The notes under the pieces were generated by a model. It made no database searches and had not been told where the DNA came from. It worked only from the letters and a program-made list of their open reading frames with translations. Below, piece after piece: positions 1 to 5,810 of a stretch of 6,466 nt of DNA. The DNA comes from Methanobrevibacter sp. (lineage in GTDB: Archaea; Methanobacteriota; Methanobacteria; Methanobacteriales; Methanobacteriaceae). Position 1 is the first letter of the stretch, and each line of letters begins with the position of its first letter. The stretch lies in NCBI GenBank assembly GCA_016838945.1, contig JADLKP010000133.1, positions 1 through 6,466 of the forward strand. The letters are read 5' to 3'. A program made the translations under genes and the position numbers.

Positions 1-74
1 AATTAAAAATTTAATATTTATCCAATTTCCTGAATTATATCAATTTAATAATGAAAATATGAATTTTCGTTTCT

Positions 75-99
75 CTATAAAATAACAAGTTATTTATAG
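75..99. repeat. Imperfect palindrome upstream of the HEPN operon
   Basis: CTATAAAATAAC at 75-86 faces GTTATTTATAG at 89-99. The arms pair over 11 positions with one extra A on the left and only two bases between them. It lies in the gene-free 5' part of the window. It could be the 3' end of a gene to the left or a protein-binding site; nothing in the sequence decides between these. AT-rich DNA produces such palindromes by chance fairly often. Confidence 0.35.
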
Positions 100-226
100 T
101 TTACTATATCTAATAAAATATCCTAAATAGTCTTTAAAATTGATTTGAACTAGTAATATTCAATTAAAAAATCGATAGACTTATATAGTATCTTTATTAA
201 AAGAATTAATTGAGTATTAGGGCTCA

Positions 227-235
227 TTATAAAAA
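227..235 (+). promoter_or_regulatory. Candidate TATA box for the HEPN operon
   Basis: TTATAAAAA lies about 50 bases before the ATG at 284. An archaeal start site some 25 bases downstream would give a leader of about 25-30 bases. A second candidate, CTTATATA at 180-187, would give a longer leader. Neither has a clear purine-rich BRE, so the assignment is weak in such AT-rich DNA. Confidence 0.3.
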
Positions 236-283
236 TATTGGTTTTTGAGTGATATTAATATTTGATAAACTGGAGTAGAAAAT

Positions 284-703
284 ATGATGATAAAAAAATA
301 TCCGCAATACCAATTATTTAAATTTACTTTATTGTTAGAAGATGAAAAGGAACTGTTTAAAAAACAAGACATTGATTCTCGCGCTGTTAATGGAACAATT
401 ATTAATAGATCATATTATAGTGCATTTTCATATGCTCTCTTATGGCTAGAGGAAAAAATTCCTAAATTTAAAACTAAGCAAAAATGGGAATTTGAAGCAA
501 AAGGTGAAGAATTTGTAAGTGAACATAGACAAGTTAGAAATGCTTTAAGAGATTATGATAAATTCAGTGCCAGTGAAAAACTATGGGGGTTACACAATTT
601 ACTTAAAAAAGCTGATTATAGATTATACGATCCTTTAACTGAAAAAGATTTGGAAAAATCAGTAAAATATATGAATGAAATAATTGATGAATTGGAATTT
701 TAA
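284..703 (+). CDS. HEPN-superfamily protein (UPF0332-like)
   Basis: This 139-residue, probably all-helical cytoplasmic protein resembles the small HEPN proteins related to UPF0332. An N-terminal helix is followed by the signature N41-R42-S43-Y44-Y45-S46-A47-F48, then a charged middle with H81 in the stretch SEHRQVRNAL. The C-terminal helix begins K109-A110-D111-Y112 and continues into an acidic and lysine-rich segment. HEPN proteins are often ribonucleases of toxin-antitoxin or abortive-infection systems, but the usual catalytic R-x4-6-H motif is absent: no Arg is followed by His at that spacing. It may use another active site or be a binding subunit. The start at 284 has GGAG at 272-275, 8 bases upstream; the next codon (287) is also ATG and is a worse fit. 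The next gene begins 16 bases after the stop, so the two are probably co-transcribed. The HEPN fold is fairly secure; the role is inference. Confidence 0.75.
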   Translation: MMIKKYPQYQLFKFTLLLEDEKELFKKQDIDSRAVNGTIINRSYYSAFSYALLWLEEKIPKFKTKQKWEFEAKGEEFVSEHRQVRNALRDYDKFSASEKLWGLHNLLKKADYRLYDPLTEKDLEKSVKYMNEIIDELEF

Positions 704-706
704 AAA

Positions 707-712
707 AAGGAG
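707..712 (+). promoter_or_regulatory. SD site that fixes the start of the 112-residue gene
   Basis: AAGGAG sits 7 bases before the ATG at 720. This favours ATG 720 over an in-frame TTG at 684, which lies inside the end of the HEPN gene and has no SD site. Confidence 0.7.
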
Positions 713-719
713 AAATTTT

Positions 720-1058
720 ATGTACAAACTAATTAATGAAAATAATACCATTGTAAAGGATTACCCATCATCAGAAATCTATAAAACAATGAGTGATGGA
801 GAAAAGAAGAATATTTTTACATTTAAAAATGAAATAGAAAAAATCACATTAAAAAAAGGATTAGGAAGAGTATCAGTCTATGTATCCTATGACGGGCCAA
901 ATCTTGAAAAAGGATTTATGATAAACTATTCAAATGGATTCACTAAAGAATATTATGAAACTGAAATAGAAAATATTAATAAAAGTCTTAAGAATTTTTC
1001 AAAAAAGAACAATATTTATGATACTTTCCTTAATAGCCATATAATATTAAATGATTAG
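720..1058 (+). CDS. Unrecognised 112-residue partner of the HEPN gene
   Basis: I do not recognise this protein. It is 112 residues long, rich in Lys, Asn, Ile and Glu, with no signal peptide and no membrane segment. Hydrophobic and polar residues alternate around residues 40-75 (GRVSVYVSYDG and GFMINYSNG), suggesting beta strands. Helical segments with many lysines lie on either side. It follows the HEPN gene by 16 bases on the same strand with a good SD site, so the two likely form an operon. The small size, the pairing and the HEPN neighbour fit a toxin-antitoxin-like or defence pair, with this protein as possible antitoxin or sensor; that rests only on context. Both genes look more AT-rich by eye than the minus-strand genes, which may point to transfer. 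It converges on the minus-strand gene ending at 1107. Confidence 0.65.
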   Translation: MYKLINENNTIVKDYPSSEIYKTMSDGEKKNIFTFKNEIEKITLKKGLGRVSVYVSYDGPNLEKGFMINYSNGFTKEYYETEIENINKSLKNFSKKNNIYDTFLNSHIILND

Positions 1059-1083
1059 ATTTTCTAAAATAAAATTATTTGAT

Positions 1084-1099
1084 TAAAAAAAGAAAAAAT
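1084..1099 (-). terminator. U-rich terminator of the 90-residue gene
   Basis: Read on the minus strand, the DNA just past the stop at 1107 gives TATTTTTTCTTTTTTTAA. Archaeal RNA polymerase stops at such U-runs without needing a hairpin. The 48-base gap between the convergent genes holds no comparably long T-run on the plus strand, only short ones after 1058. Confidence 0.5.
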
Positions 1100-1106
1100 A
1101 GATTAT

Positions 1107-1379
1107 TTAAGCATAGTAGCGAAGAGGTTTGTCTTTCTCTTTCTCTTCTCCTAAGCCAAATAATACTTGGAACAATTCGGACAAATCATCTACAGGACCG
1201 ATGCCTAATTTTAGGCATGCCCCAATGAAGAGTTTTTCAACATCCTCATCTGCTATTTTGTCCCCTTTTTCTGATTTGAGATATCCCAAGAAGTATGCAG
1301 CAACAATTGGGCCAATACCGTAGTCAGGGAGCTCTCTTTCTTGTTCCTGTTGAATTAAACCAAAACTTTTTTCACTCAT
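1107..1379 (-). CDS. Hypothetical acidic 90-residue protein
   Basis: I do not recognise this family. The 90-residue protein is acidic, soluble, and lacks a signal peptide or membrane helix. It has a polar N-terminus rich in Gln and Glu (residues 9-16), then D19-Y-G-I-G-P and a helical segment PIVAAYFLGYLKSEKG. A further G60-I-G-P echoes the first GIGP about 39 residues on, so the protein may be two copies of a short helical motif. It ends in a lysine- and glutamate-rich stretch and RYYA. The start is well supported: GGTGAT (1383-1388) lies 3 bases upstream and matches the anti-SD, and a good TATA box lies some 35 bases upstream. This gives a very short leader and its own promoter. It is 204 bases from the MFS gene, beyond U-rich tracts, so it is probably not in that operon. 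Confidence 0.7.
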   Translation of the reverse strand: MSEKSFGLIQQEQERELPDYGIGPIVAAYFLGYLKSEKGDKIADEDVEKLFIGACLKLGIGPVDDLSELFQVLFGLGEEKEKDKPLRYYA

Positions 1380-1412
1380 TATATCACCGGAACAATACTA
1401 TAAACATGATTG

Positions 1413-1421
1413 CTTATAAAG
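1413..1421 (-). promoter_or_regulatory. TATA-box promoter of the 90-residue gene
   Basis: On the minus strand the sequence AAACCTTTATAAGC contains a TTTATAAG box with A-rich bases just before it in the BRE position. A start about 25 bases downstream falls near 1390, leaving a leader of roughly 10 bases that holds the GGTGAT SD site. This is the cleanest archaeal promoter in the window. Confidence 0.6.
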
Positions 1422-1457
1422 GTTTGCTATTTTAAACTATACATGAAAAAATAATTT

Positions 1458-1533
1458 AAAAAATAAAATATAGGAATGATAAGAAAATAATTAAAAAAAA
1501 ATAAAATATAGGAAAGATAAGAAAATAATTAAA
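1458..1533 (-). repeat. Two-copy 38-base tandem repeat with U-rich terminator tracts after the MFS gene
   Basis: Copies at 1458-1495 and 1496-1533 match at 37 of 38 positions. On the minus strand, downstream of the MFS stop, each gives a T-rich run ending in TATATTTTATTTTTT. A looser, partial third version may lie at about 1534-1578. These are plausible archaeal U-tract terminators, duplicated in tandem, and would separate MFS transcription from the next gene on that strand. Confidence 0.75.
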
Positions 1534-1583
1534 AAAAAGTTAAAAAATAGAAAAATATTAGAAAATAATCAAATATAGAAAAA

Positions 1584-2966
1584 TTAGGTTGTATATTCAA
1601 CATCAGACCTTAATCCAACAAGGGAAGCGCAAACCGCTACAACACAAAGAATAGCTGAAATAATGCATGAAATCCTTGAGCTTGCCATAAGCAATGGATA
1701 ATACTCAGGAACAATAGGCACATTTCCCATCACATAAGCAAAGATAACTGTCAACAATCCCATACTCAATGTCTGGCCGATAACCCTTACAGCAGCAAGT
1801 GATGCTGACGCTGTTGGAGTTTCCTCCTTAGGGACGGAACTCATGATTGCATTTGTATTTGGAGTTGAAAACAATCCATAACCGATTCCCTGCAGGAACA
1901 TTGCTGAAATGATTAAGTACAGTGGAGTGGATTCGTTCAAGAAGCATAGAATCAAAATGGCAACGGTTACAAATCCCATACCAATGGCTGCAAGCTTTTG
2001 AGGATCTATCTTATCTGATATCCTTCCTGAAATAGGAGCAATTATTGCCATCATAAGAGGGGTTACAATTAGCAGCAATCCTGATGTTTGTGAGTCAAGA
2101 CCCATAATGTATTGAAAATGATAGGTCACTATGTATGTGATTACAAAAGTTGCAAGATAACTTATCAAGGATGCCAAATTTGAAGAGGAGAACCTTATAT
2201 TCCTAAACAGTCTCACTTCAAATACAGGATTATCAAGCCTCAATTCAATATAAGCAAAGAGAGTCAATAGCAACAAACCGACTATTAGGAATATTGCTCC
2301 TAAGCCTGTATTGATGACTGTAAATCCATAAATGAACAATAGGATTCCTATGATATAGACCAAAGATCCCAACTTATCTATGGAACCTTCATACATGGAC
2401 CATTCTCCATCCAATGATAAGCATATGTATAATGCGAAGATAAGCGGAATGAGCATGATATAGAAAATGCTCTGCCATCCTAGGTAATAGATAACAAATC
2501 CACCTATAACTGGAGCTGAAGACAAACCTATATAAACTCCTGCAATATTCAATCCAAGTGCTTGTCCACGGGTTTCAGGAGGCACTGCAGAGACAATCAA
2601 TGCCATAGATGCAACATTGATGAATGCTGCCCCTATACCTTGTATGACTCTGGAAAAGAGCAACAGATAGCTTGTATTTGAAAAGCAGGATAGTGCACAA
2701 CCGATAATTGTAACTATTATCCCAATCAACAATGATCTTCTTAATCCATATTTGCCTGTCAGCTTACCTAAAGGTATTGACAATGCTGCAATTGCAAGCA
2801 AAAATATGGTTGCAACCCAATTCTGTATAATATTGCTCATGGCCAATTCACGAGCAATTAAAGGCAATGCAACTGAAATGTTAGCTATAAACGCTGTGAC
2901 AAATGATACAACTGCAGCAAGCAGTATGACTGATTTTTCTAATCCCAATTTATTTACAATCCCCAT
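1584..2966 (-). CDS. MFS transporter, DHA2-type 14-helix drug:H+ antiporter
   Basis: This 460-residue membrane protein looks like a proton-driven exporter of the EmrB/QacA (DHA2) group; the length and about 14 hydrophobic segments fit. Visible signatures are IANISVALP in helix 1, the motif A loop GKLTGKYGLRR (67-77), motif B around R106 (SRVIQGIGAA), motif C G143-x6-S-A-P-V-I-G-G (to 156), which marks antiporters, the DHA2 loop ELRLDNPVFEVRLFRN (241-256), and a second motif-A-like loop GRISDK (314-319). Motif A lacks its usual Asp (Thr70-Gly71 instead), and helix 1 lacks the acidic residue of many QacA-type pumps. The substrate cannot be read from sequence. The start at 2966 has AGGTTG (2972-2977) 5 bases upstream, a weaker SD than its neighbours. 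No regulator gene adjoins it. A duplicated TATA region lies upstream, and U-rich tracts follow the stop. Confidence 0.9.
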   Translation of the reverse strand: MGIVNKLGLEKSVILLAAVVSFVTAFIANISVALPLIARELAMSNIIQNWVATIFLLAIAALSIPLGKLTGKYGLRRSLLIGIIVTIIGCALSCFSNTSYLLLFSRVIQGIGAAFINVASMALIVSAVPPETRGQALGLNIAGVYIGLSSAPVIGGFVIYYLGWQSIFYIMLIPLIFALYICLSLDGEWSMYEGSIDKLGSLVYIIGILLFIYGFTVINTGLGAIFLIVGLLLLTLFAYIELRLDNPVFEVRLFRNIRFSSSNLASLISYLATFVITYIVTYHFQYIMGLDSQTSGLLLIVTPLMMAIIAPISGRISDKIDPQKLAAIGMGFVTVAILILCFLNESTPLYLIISAMFLQGIGYGLFSTPNTNAIMSSVPKEETPTASASLAAVRVIGQTLSMGLLTVIFAYVMGNVPIVPEYYPLLMASSRISCIISAILCVVAVCASLVGLRSDVEYTT

Positions 2967-3032
2967 TGAAACAACCTATTAATTTGATTTTATTAATTCG
3001 ATATTACTAATTATAATTTGGATTGAATATAA

Positions 3033-3133
3033 ATTTTTATATAATTTTATAATTCAAAAATAATTATTAAAATGTCTGAAACATTTTTATATAATTTTAT
3101 AATTCAAAAATAGTCCATAAAAATGTCTAAAAC
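3033..3133 (-). promoter_or_regulatory. Duplicated TATA region (50-base tandem repeat) upstream of the MFS gene
   Basis: Copies at 3033-3082 and 3083-3133 share an identical 30-base block, then diverge with one indel and meet again at AAATGTCT. On the minus strand each copy contains ATTATATAAAAAT, a good archaeal TATA box. From the nearer box (about 3034-3045) transcription would start near 3012 and give a leader of about 45 bases. The farther copy would give a second start about 50 bases upstream. Confidence 0.6.
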
Positions 3134-3177
3134 AAGAAAAGCTGATTGAAAAGATTTAAAAATAGAATATTAGTATG

Positions 3178-3315
3178 AAAGATTATAACAATTTGTAGAA
3201 GAGATTGCTATAATATAATGTTTTGTGATTTAGAATTTTTTAAATAATATTTGGATTGTAGTGATTTTTAAGATTTAAATAAACTTTCATTTTACTACAA
3301 ATCATTATAATCTTT
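3178..3315. repeat. 21-base inverted repeats enclosing 96 bases (MITE-like or long hairpin)
   Basis: The arm AAAGATTATAACAATTTGTAG at 3178-3198 (first 20 bases AAAGATTATAACAATTTGTA) is the reverse complement of 3295-3315 at 19 of 21 positions. After a 3-base bulge, four more bases outside (ACTA/TAGT) also pair. No clear target-site duplication is seen. It could be a small non-autonomous element, a structured RNA, or a chance pairing in AT-rich DNA, although 19 of 21 is long for chance. Confidence 0.45.
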
Positions 3316-3337
3316 ACTAAATGCATTAAGGAGAGAA

Positions 3338-3358
3338 AATAAGTATATGCTACTTATT
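3338..3358. repeat. Small 8-bp stem-loop
   Basis: AATAAGTA (3338-3345) pairs perfectly with TACTTATT (3351-3358) around the five bases TATGC. AAGGAG at 3328-3333 precedes it and the loop includes an ATG (3347), but that frame meets TAG after six codons. The role is unknown. Confidence 0.3.
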
Positions 3359-3540
3359 AACTTTTAGACACAATATACTTCGGCAAACCATATTGATTTC
3401 TACTTTAAAGGTAACACAGCGATAATATTTTAAAATAATACAAATTTACCAAAAAGTAATATCATGCTTATTTAATATATAGTAGTAATAATCATATAAA
3501 GTTTTTCTTAATACTAAGGTCTAAAATTAGCTTAAATTAG

Positions 3541-3564
3541 TAATACTCTTTATAAAGAGTATTA
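3541..3564. repeat. Perfect 24-base palindrome
   Basis: The half TAATACTCTTTA (3541-3552) is followed directly by its exact reverse complement (3553-3564). The half-site TAATACTC recurs at 3615 and 3658, at the head of the tandem repeat. It may be an operator for a dimeric protein or a 3'-end structure for the DUF2207 transcript, whose stop lies about 260 bases away. A hairpin with no loop would open at its centre. Confidence 0.5.
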
Positions 3565-3614
3565 TTTAATTAATAAATAACAAAGTGAAAGTAATAAAAA
3601 AATTTGAAAAAAAG

Positions 3615-3699
3615 TAATACTCTAATAAGAAAATAAAAATAAAAAAATAGAAAAAATTAATACTCCAATAAGAAAATAAAAATAAAAAAATAGAAAAAA
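3615..3699 (-). repeat. Two-copy 43-base tandem repeat with U-rich tracts after DUF2207
   Basis: Copies at 3615-3656 and 3658-3699 match at 41 of 42 positions. On the minus strand each begins with TTTTTTCTATTTTTTTATTT, a strong archaeal U-tract terminator signal, placed about 120 bases past the DUF2207 stop and just after its two 3' hairpins. Each copy ends (minus sense) in the TAATACTC half-site complement also present in the palindrome at 3541. Confidence 0.75.
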
Positions 3700-3735
3700 A
3701 GATGATTTGATCATATGAGTGGAAAGAGTTTTAGT

Positions 3736-3770
3736 CCAGGTTTTGCAGGCCGAAGGCCTGGAAAAGCTGG
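3736..3770 (-). terminator. Distal 3' hairpin after DUF2207 (copy 1)
   Basis: CAGGCC (3746-3751) and GGCCTG (3755-3760) form a 6-bp stem around GAA. Outside a G·G mismatch come TTTT/AAAA pairs, a second G·G mismatch and a CCAG/CTGG helix, for 14 pairs in all. In the transcript the loop is UUC and the mismatches are C·C. It belongs to the repeat unit 3727-3768, the partner of the unit at 3776-3815. The U-rich tracts at 3699-3615 follow it. Confidence 0.6.
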
Positions 3771-3783
3771 GAAAAAGTTTTGG

Positions 3784-3818
3784 TCAAGGTTTTTGAGGCG
3801 AAGCCTCAAAAAGCTTGA
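3784..3818 (-). terminator. Proximal 3' hairpin directly after the DUF2207 stop (copy 2)
   Basis: TTTTTGAGGC (3790-3799) pairs perfectly with GCCTCAAAAA (3803-3812) around GAA. Outside a G·G mismatch, TCAAG partly pairs with CTTGA to extend the stem to 3784-3818. The structure begins one base past the stop codon. It probably protects or defines the 3' end of the mRNA; the U-tract further on is the likelier termination point. Confidence 0.65.
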
Positions 3819-3819
3819 G

Positions 3820-5607
3820 TTAGAACGCACCACCACCTCCACCACCGGAACCGCCTCCGATTCCTCCAATGGAGTCATTGTTGGCAGCTGAGATAGTGGA
3901 TGATGCAGTTGAAAATGAACTGTTTATATGATTATGCCCTCCAAGATAATAGAACATGAAGAGGTCATTTGCTGTATAGTTCGGATCGTTCAATCCACCA
4001 TAAACATGCATCTTCATTGCCTTATAGACTTGATCCGCCACTCCAAGAGCTGTTGCATAGACCAAATACTTGTTCCAAATTGCAATTGATTCAGGAGGAT
4101 GCTCTTTTATCAATGAATAATCCTTAAGGTACTTCTTGAACTTTTCCCATCTTTCTGTGTAGAGCTTTCCTTTCAAGGTGTACTTTCCTCCGATTCCAGA
4201 TGGAAGGAAAAGACAAGCTCCACCTACAATTGCAAAGAATACAGCAACCAAAGTGGTTATGAAAGATCCTCTGAAATGTACGAAAAGGGAGATTGCTCCA
4301 ACAATAATAGCCAATATAATTGCACCTATACCAAAGAACATCATATAATCGGAACCTTTTTCATCGAAGTATTCCCTGAATACATCATCAGGCAGATAGT
4401 CATTCTTGAAGTTCTGGCACCAATTGTCGTATCTGTCCTGATAAGCCCTTGCCTGATATTCCTCTTTAAGGCAACCCTGCATATATGAGAAGCTTATTCT
4501 GCCATTCAATTCATATGTTCTTAAGATGTCAATCAATTCTCTTTCATACCTTTCAAGACCATCAGTAGACTTTACTGTAAGGAAAGTTGTTTTTGTGAAT
4601 TCTGTATCATCTTCAGAGTCCACTCCAAGCTTGCCTCTGTCAATCAAATCCATGATTGTAGCTTGGAAAGCCTTTTGATCCAAGTCTCCAACATTCTTTC
4701 CAAACCCGCTCATAAGTGCATTCACGAATGCAGGAGGGTCATTTGTTGGAGGTTCATGCTCATAGATTCCTTGATAATCTGTTTTCGGTTCCCTTCCAAA
4801 CCTATAATAGATTGCAAGAGGAATTGCACATAATGCAACCAAGAGATAATTGACTACAGAACCTACAGTGCTTAGGAAATTCTGCGTATTCTCCTCACCC
4901 TGCTGCATGCTTCTTATCTTATCTGCAGCAGTTTGATTGATGTGCTGTGCGAAATAAGTGACTTCTCCAAATTCGCTTAAAGGAATAAGAGCCCTTGCCT
5001 CAACATAGCTTCCTTCAGATACACCATCACTTTTTATGACCAAATTGCCGTCAGACCATTTAGCTTCTGCATCGCTGTAAGCAGGATTTATCCAATATTC
5101 AAGTTTCTTGTCACTTGGGAAGCGGATTACAGCATCAAGGGAGCCTAAACTTTCTTCCCATTCATCTCCCCAAACCTTATATTGAAGCTCTCCCACATCA
5201 TTGTAGATCTTTACAACATGGGTAAAGTCATATTGGAGATAAACCTTTACATTGGTTCCGGATGGAATTCCTTGAGTTTTGGCAGCATCACGATAAAGAT
5301 AGATCTTTATCCTTTCCTGACCGTTATATTTGATTACCTGATAATCATAGTAGGCACCATCAACCTTGACTTGAAGATTCTCAATGCTTTGGCCTTGCTT
5401 TAGGGGAATGTCCCTATATACACCGTGAGCAGAACTTGAGAAATGATAATCGATCTCTTCATAAACATTGATCAATCCATCATCATAGACCTGTATATCC
5501 ACATTGGCATATGGAATTGAATAGTCCACAGCAGAGACTGCAGGCAATACGGATATAAAGAATATTGAGATGATGAGGATAGCCAATGCCTTATTTTTCA
5601 AATTCAT
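3820..5607 (-). CDS. DUF2207 family membrane protein, secreted N-terminal domain
   Basis: This 595-residue protein matches the DUF2207 family, whose function is not established. Residues 1-26 form a signal peptide (short basic start, hydrophobic core, cleavage after A-V-S-A). An exported beta-rich domain follows to about 245 (VYEEIDYHFSSSAHGVYRDIP). A membrane helix at about 250-267 precedes a basic cytoplasmic side with GREPKTDYQG and EPPTNDPPAF, then a helical part with ATIMDLIDRGKLGV. Two more helices (422-443, 448-469) form a hairpin. The conserved tail has W487-x2-F-K-x-Y-L, PPESIAIWNKYLVYATALGV and a C-terminal glycine run ending GGAF, all typical of the family. The start at 5607 has AGGTGA a few bases upstream and opens directly on the signal peptide; an in-frame ATG at 5643 would add 12 residues and mask it. 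lemA lies upstream on the same strand, a common pairing. Confidence 0.9.
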   Translation of the reverse strand: MNLKNKALAILIISIFFISVLPAVSAVDYSIPYANVDIQVYDDGLINVYEEIDYHFSSSAHGVYRDIPLKQGQSIENLQVKVDGAYYDYQVIKYNGQERIKIYLYRDAAKTQGIPSGTNVKVYLQYDFTHVVKIYNDVGELQYKVWGDEWEESLGSLDAVIRFPSDKKLEYWINPAYSDAEAKWSDGNLVIKSDGVSEGSYVEARALIPLSEFGEVTYFAQHINQTAADKIRSMQQGEENTQNFLSTVGSVVNYLLVALCAIPLAIYYRFGREPKTDYQGIYEHEPPTNDPPAFVNALMSGFGKNVGDLDQKAFQATIMDLIDRGKLGVDSEDDTEFTKTTFLTVKSTDGLERYERELIDILRTYELNGRISFSYMQGCLKEEYQARAYQDRYDNWCQNFKNDYLPDDVFREYFDEKGSDYMMFFGIGAIILAIIVGAISLFVHFRGSFITTLVAVFFAIVGGACLFLPSGIGGKYTLKGKLYTERWEKFKKYLKDYSLIKEHPPESIAIWNKYLVYATALGVADQVYKAMKMHVYGGLNDPNYTANDLFMFYYLGGHNHINSSFSTASSTISAANNDSIGGIGGGSGGGGGGAF

Positions 5608-5610
5608 AGT

Positions 5611-5701
5611 TTCACCTATTAATATATGGAGAAAAAACTCCATATATTAATTAAATTTTTCACCTATTAATTATGGAGAAAAAACTCCTATATTAATTTA
5701 A
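5611..5701 (-). repeat. Two-copy 48-base leader repeat of DUF2207 (SD plus hairpin)
   Basis: Copies at 5611-5657 and 5659-5701 differ mainly by two single-base indels. On the minus strand each holds a GGAG-T6-CTCC hairpin followed by ATTAATAGGTGAA, so the SD site (TCACC at 5612-5616 and again at 5660-5664) is present twice. The copy next to the gene serves the ATG at 5607. The upstream copy lies before the in-frame ATG at 5643, but 16 bases away. Confidence 0.75.
5618..5651 (-). promoter_or_regulatory. 14-bp leader hairpin or operator just upstream of the DUF2207 SD site
   Basis: ATTAATATATGGAG (5618-5631) pairs perfectly with 5638-5651 around six A residues (U6 loop in the transcript). It abuts the AGGTGA SD site. 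In the upstream repeat copy the matching arms are disrupted by indels. The arm also reads TTAATATAT, which could be the TATA box, so the palindrome may act as a DNA operator rather than in RNA. Confidence 0.5.
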
Positions 5702-5714
5702 TCTAAATTAGAAG

Positions 5715-5810
5715 ATTAGAATTAAATTTAAATCCAATTTTAAATCTATTATTATAATTAGAATTCAAATTAACCTAATTTTTAAATCTATTTTAATTAT
5801 TAGAATTCAA
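5715..5810 (-). repeat. 42-base tandem repeat overlapping the lemA stop codon
   Basis: ATTAGAATT recurs at 5715, 5757 and 5799, exactly 42 bases apart; TTTTAAATCTATT follows at 5738 and 5780. The 31-base blocks 5738-5768 and 5780-5810 match at 28 positions. The last partial copy contains the final codons and stop of lemA, so the GAATTCTAAT end of the gene is repeated outside the coding region. Confidence 0.65.

Larger units (their letters stand above)
2967..3819. other. Long intergenic region without a supported gene
   Basis: This 853-base stretch between the MFS start and the DUF2207 stop has no ORF of convincing length on either strand. It contains the MFS promoter repeat, a 138-base element bounded by 21-base inverted repeats, an 8-bp hairpin, a perfect 24-base palindrome, a tandem U-rich repeat and two 3' hairpins, each listed separately. 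A short open stretch of 21 codons (3368-3430) is less AT-rich than its surroundings and could be a gene remnant. Confidence 0.6.

Noticed and set aside
684..719. TTG start giving a 124-residue version of the second gene
   Set aside because: It overlaps the end of the HEPN gene and lacks an SD site, while ATG 720 has AAGGAG at ideal spacing.
1129..1323. 64-residue plus-strand open frame
   Set aside because: It lies wholly opposite the 90-residue gene, has a low-complexity Ser/Pro-rich product and no SD site.
2752..2982. 76-residue plus-strand open frame
   Set aside because: It is opposite the 5' part of the MFS gene, whose motifs are unambiguous; no SD site or promoter.
3134..3540. tRNA or other classical RNA gene in the large gap
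   Set aside because: No T-loop GGTTCGA-type motif or cloverleaf arms, and no GC-rich island as structured RNAs usually show in such genomes.
3615..3699. CRISPR-like direct repeats
   Set aside because: Only two adjoining copies with no spacers, low complexity and no cas gene; the same holds for the other tandem duplications.
4276..4488. 70-residue plus-strand open frame
   Set aside because: It is a shadow of the DUF2207 gene with no recognisable domain.
5182..5403. 73-residue plus-strand open frame
   Set aside because: It is opposite the exported domain of DUF2207 and has no translation signals.
5608..5643. ATG 5643 as start of DUF2207
   Set aside because: It adds 12 residues encoded by the leader hairpin and would put them before a normal signal peptide; AGGTGA favours ATG 5607.
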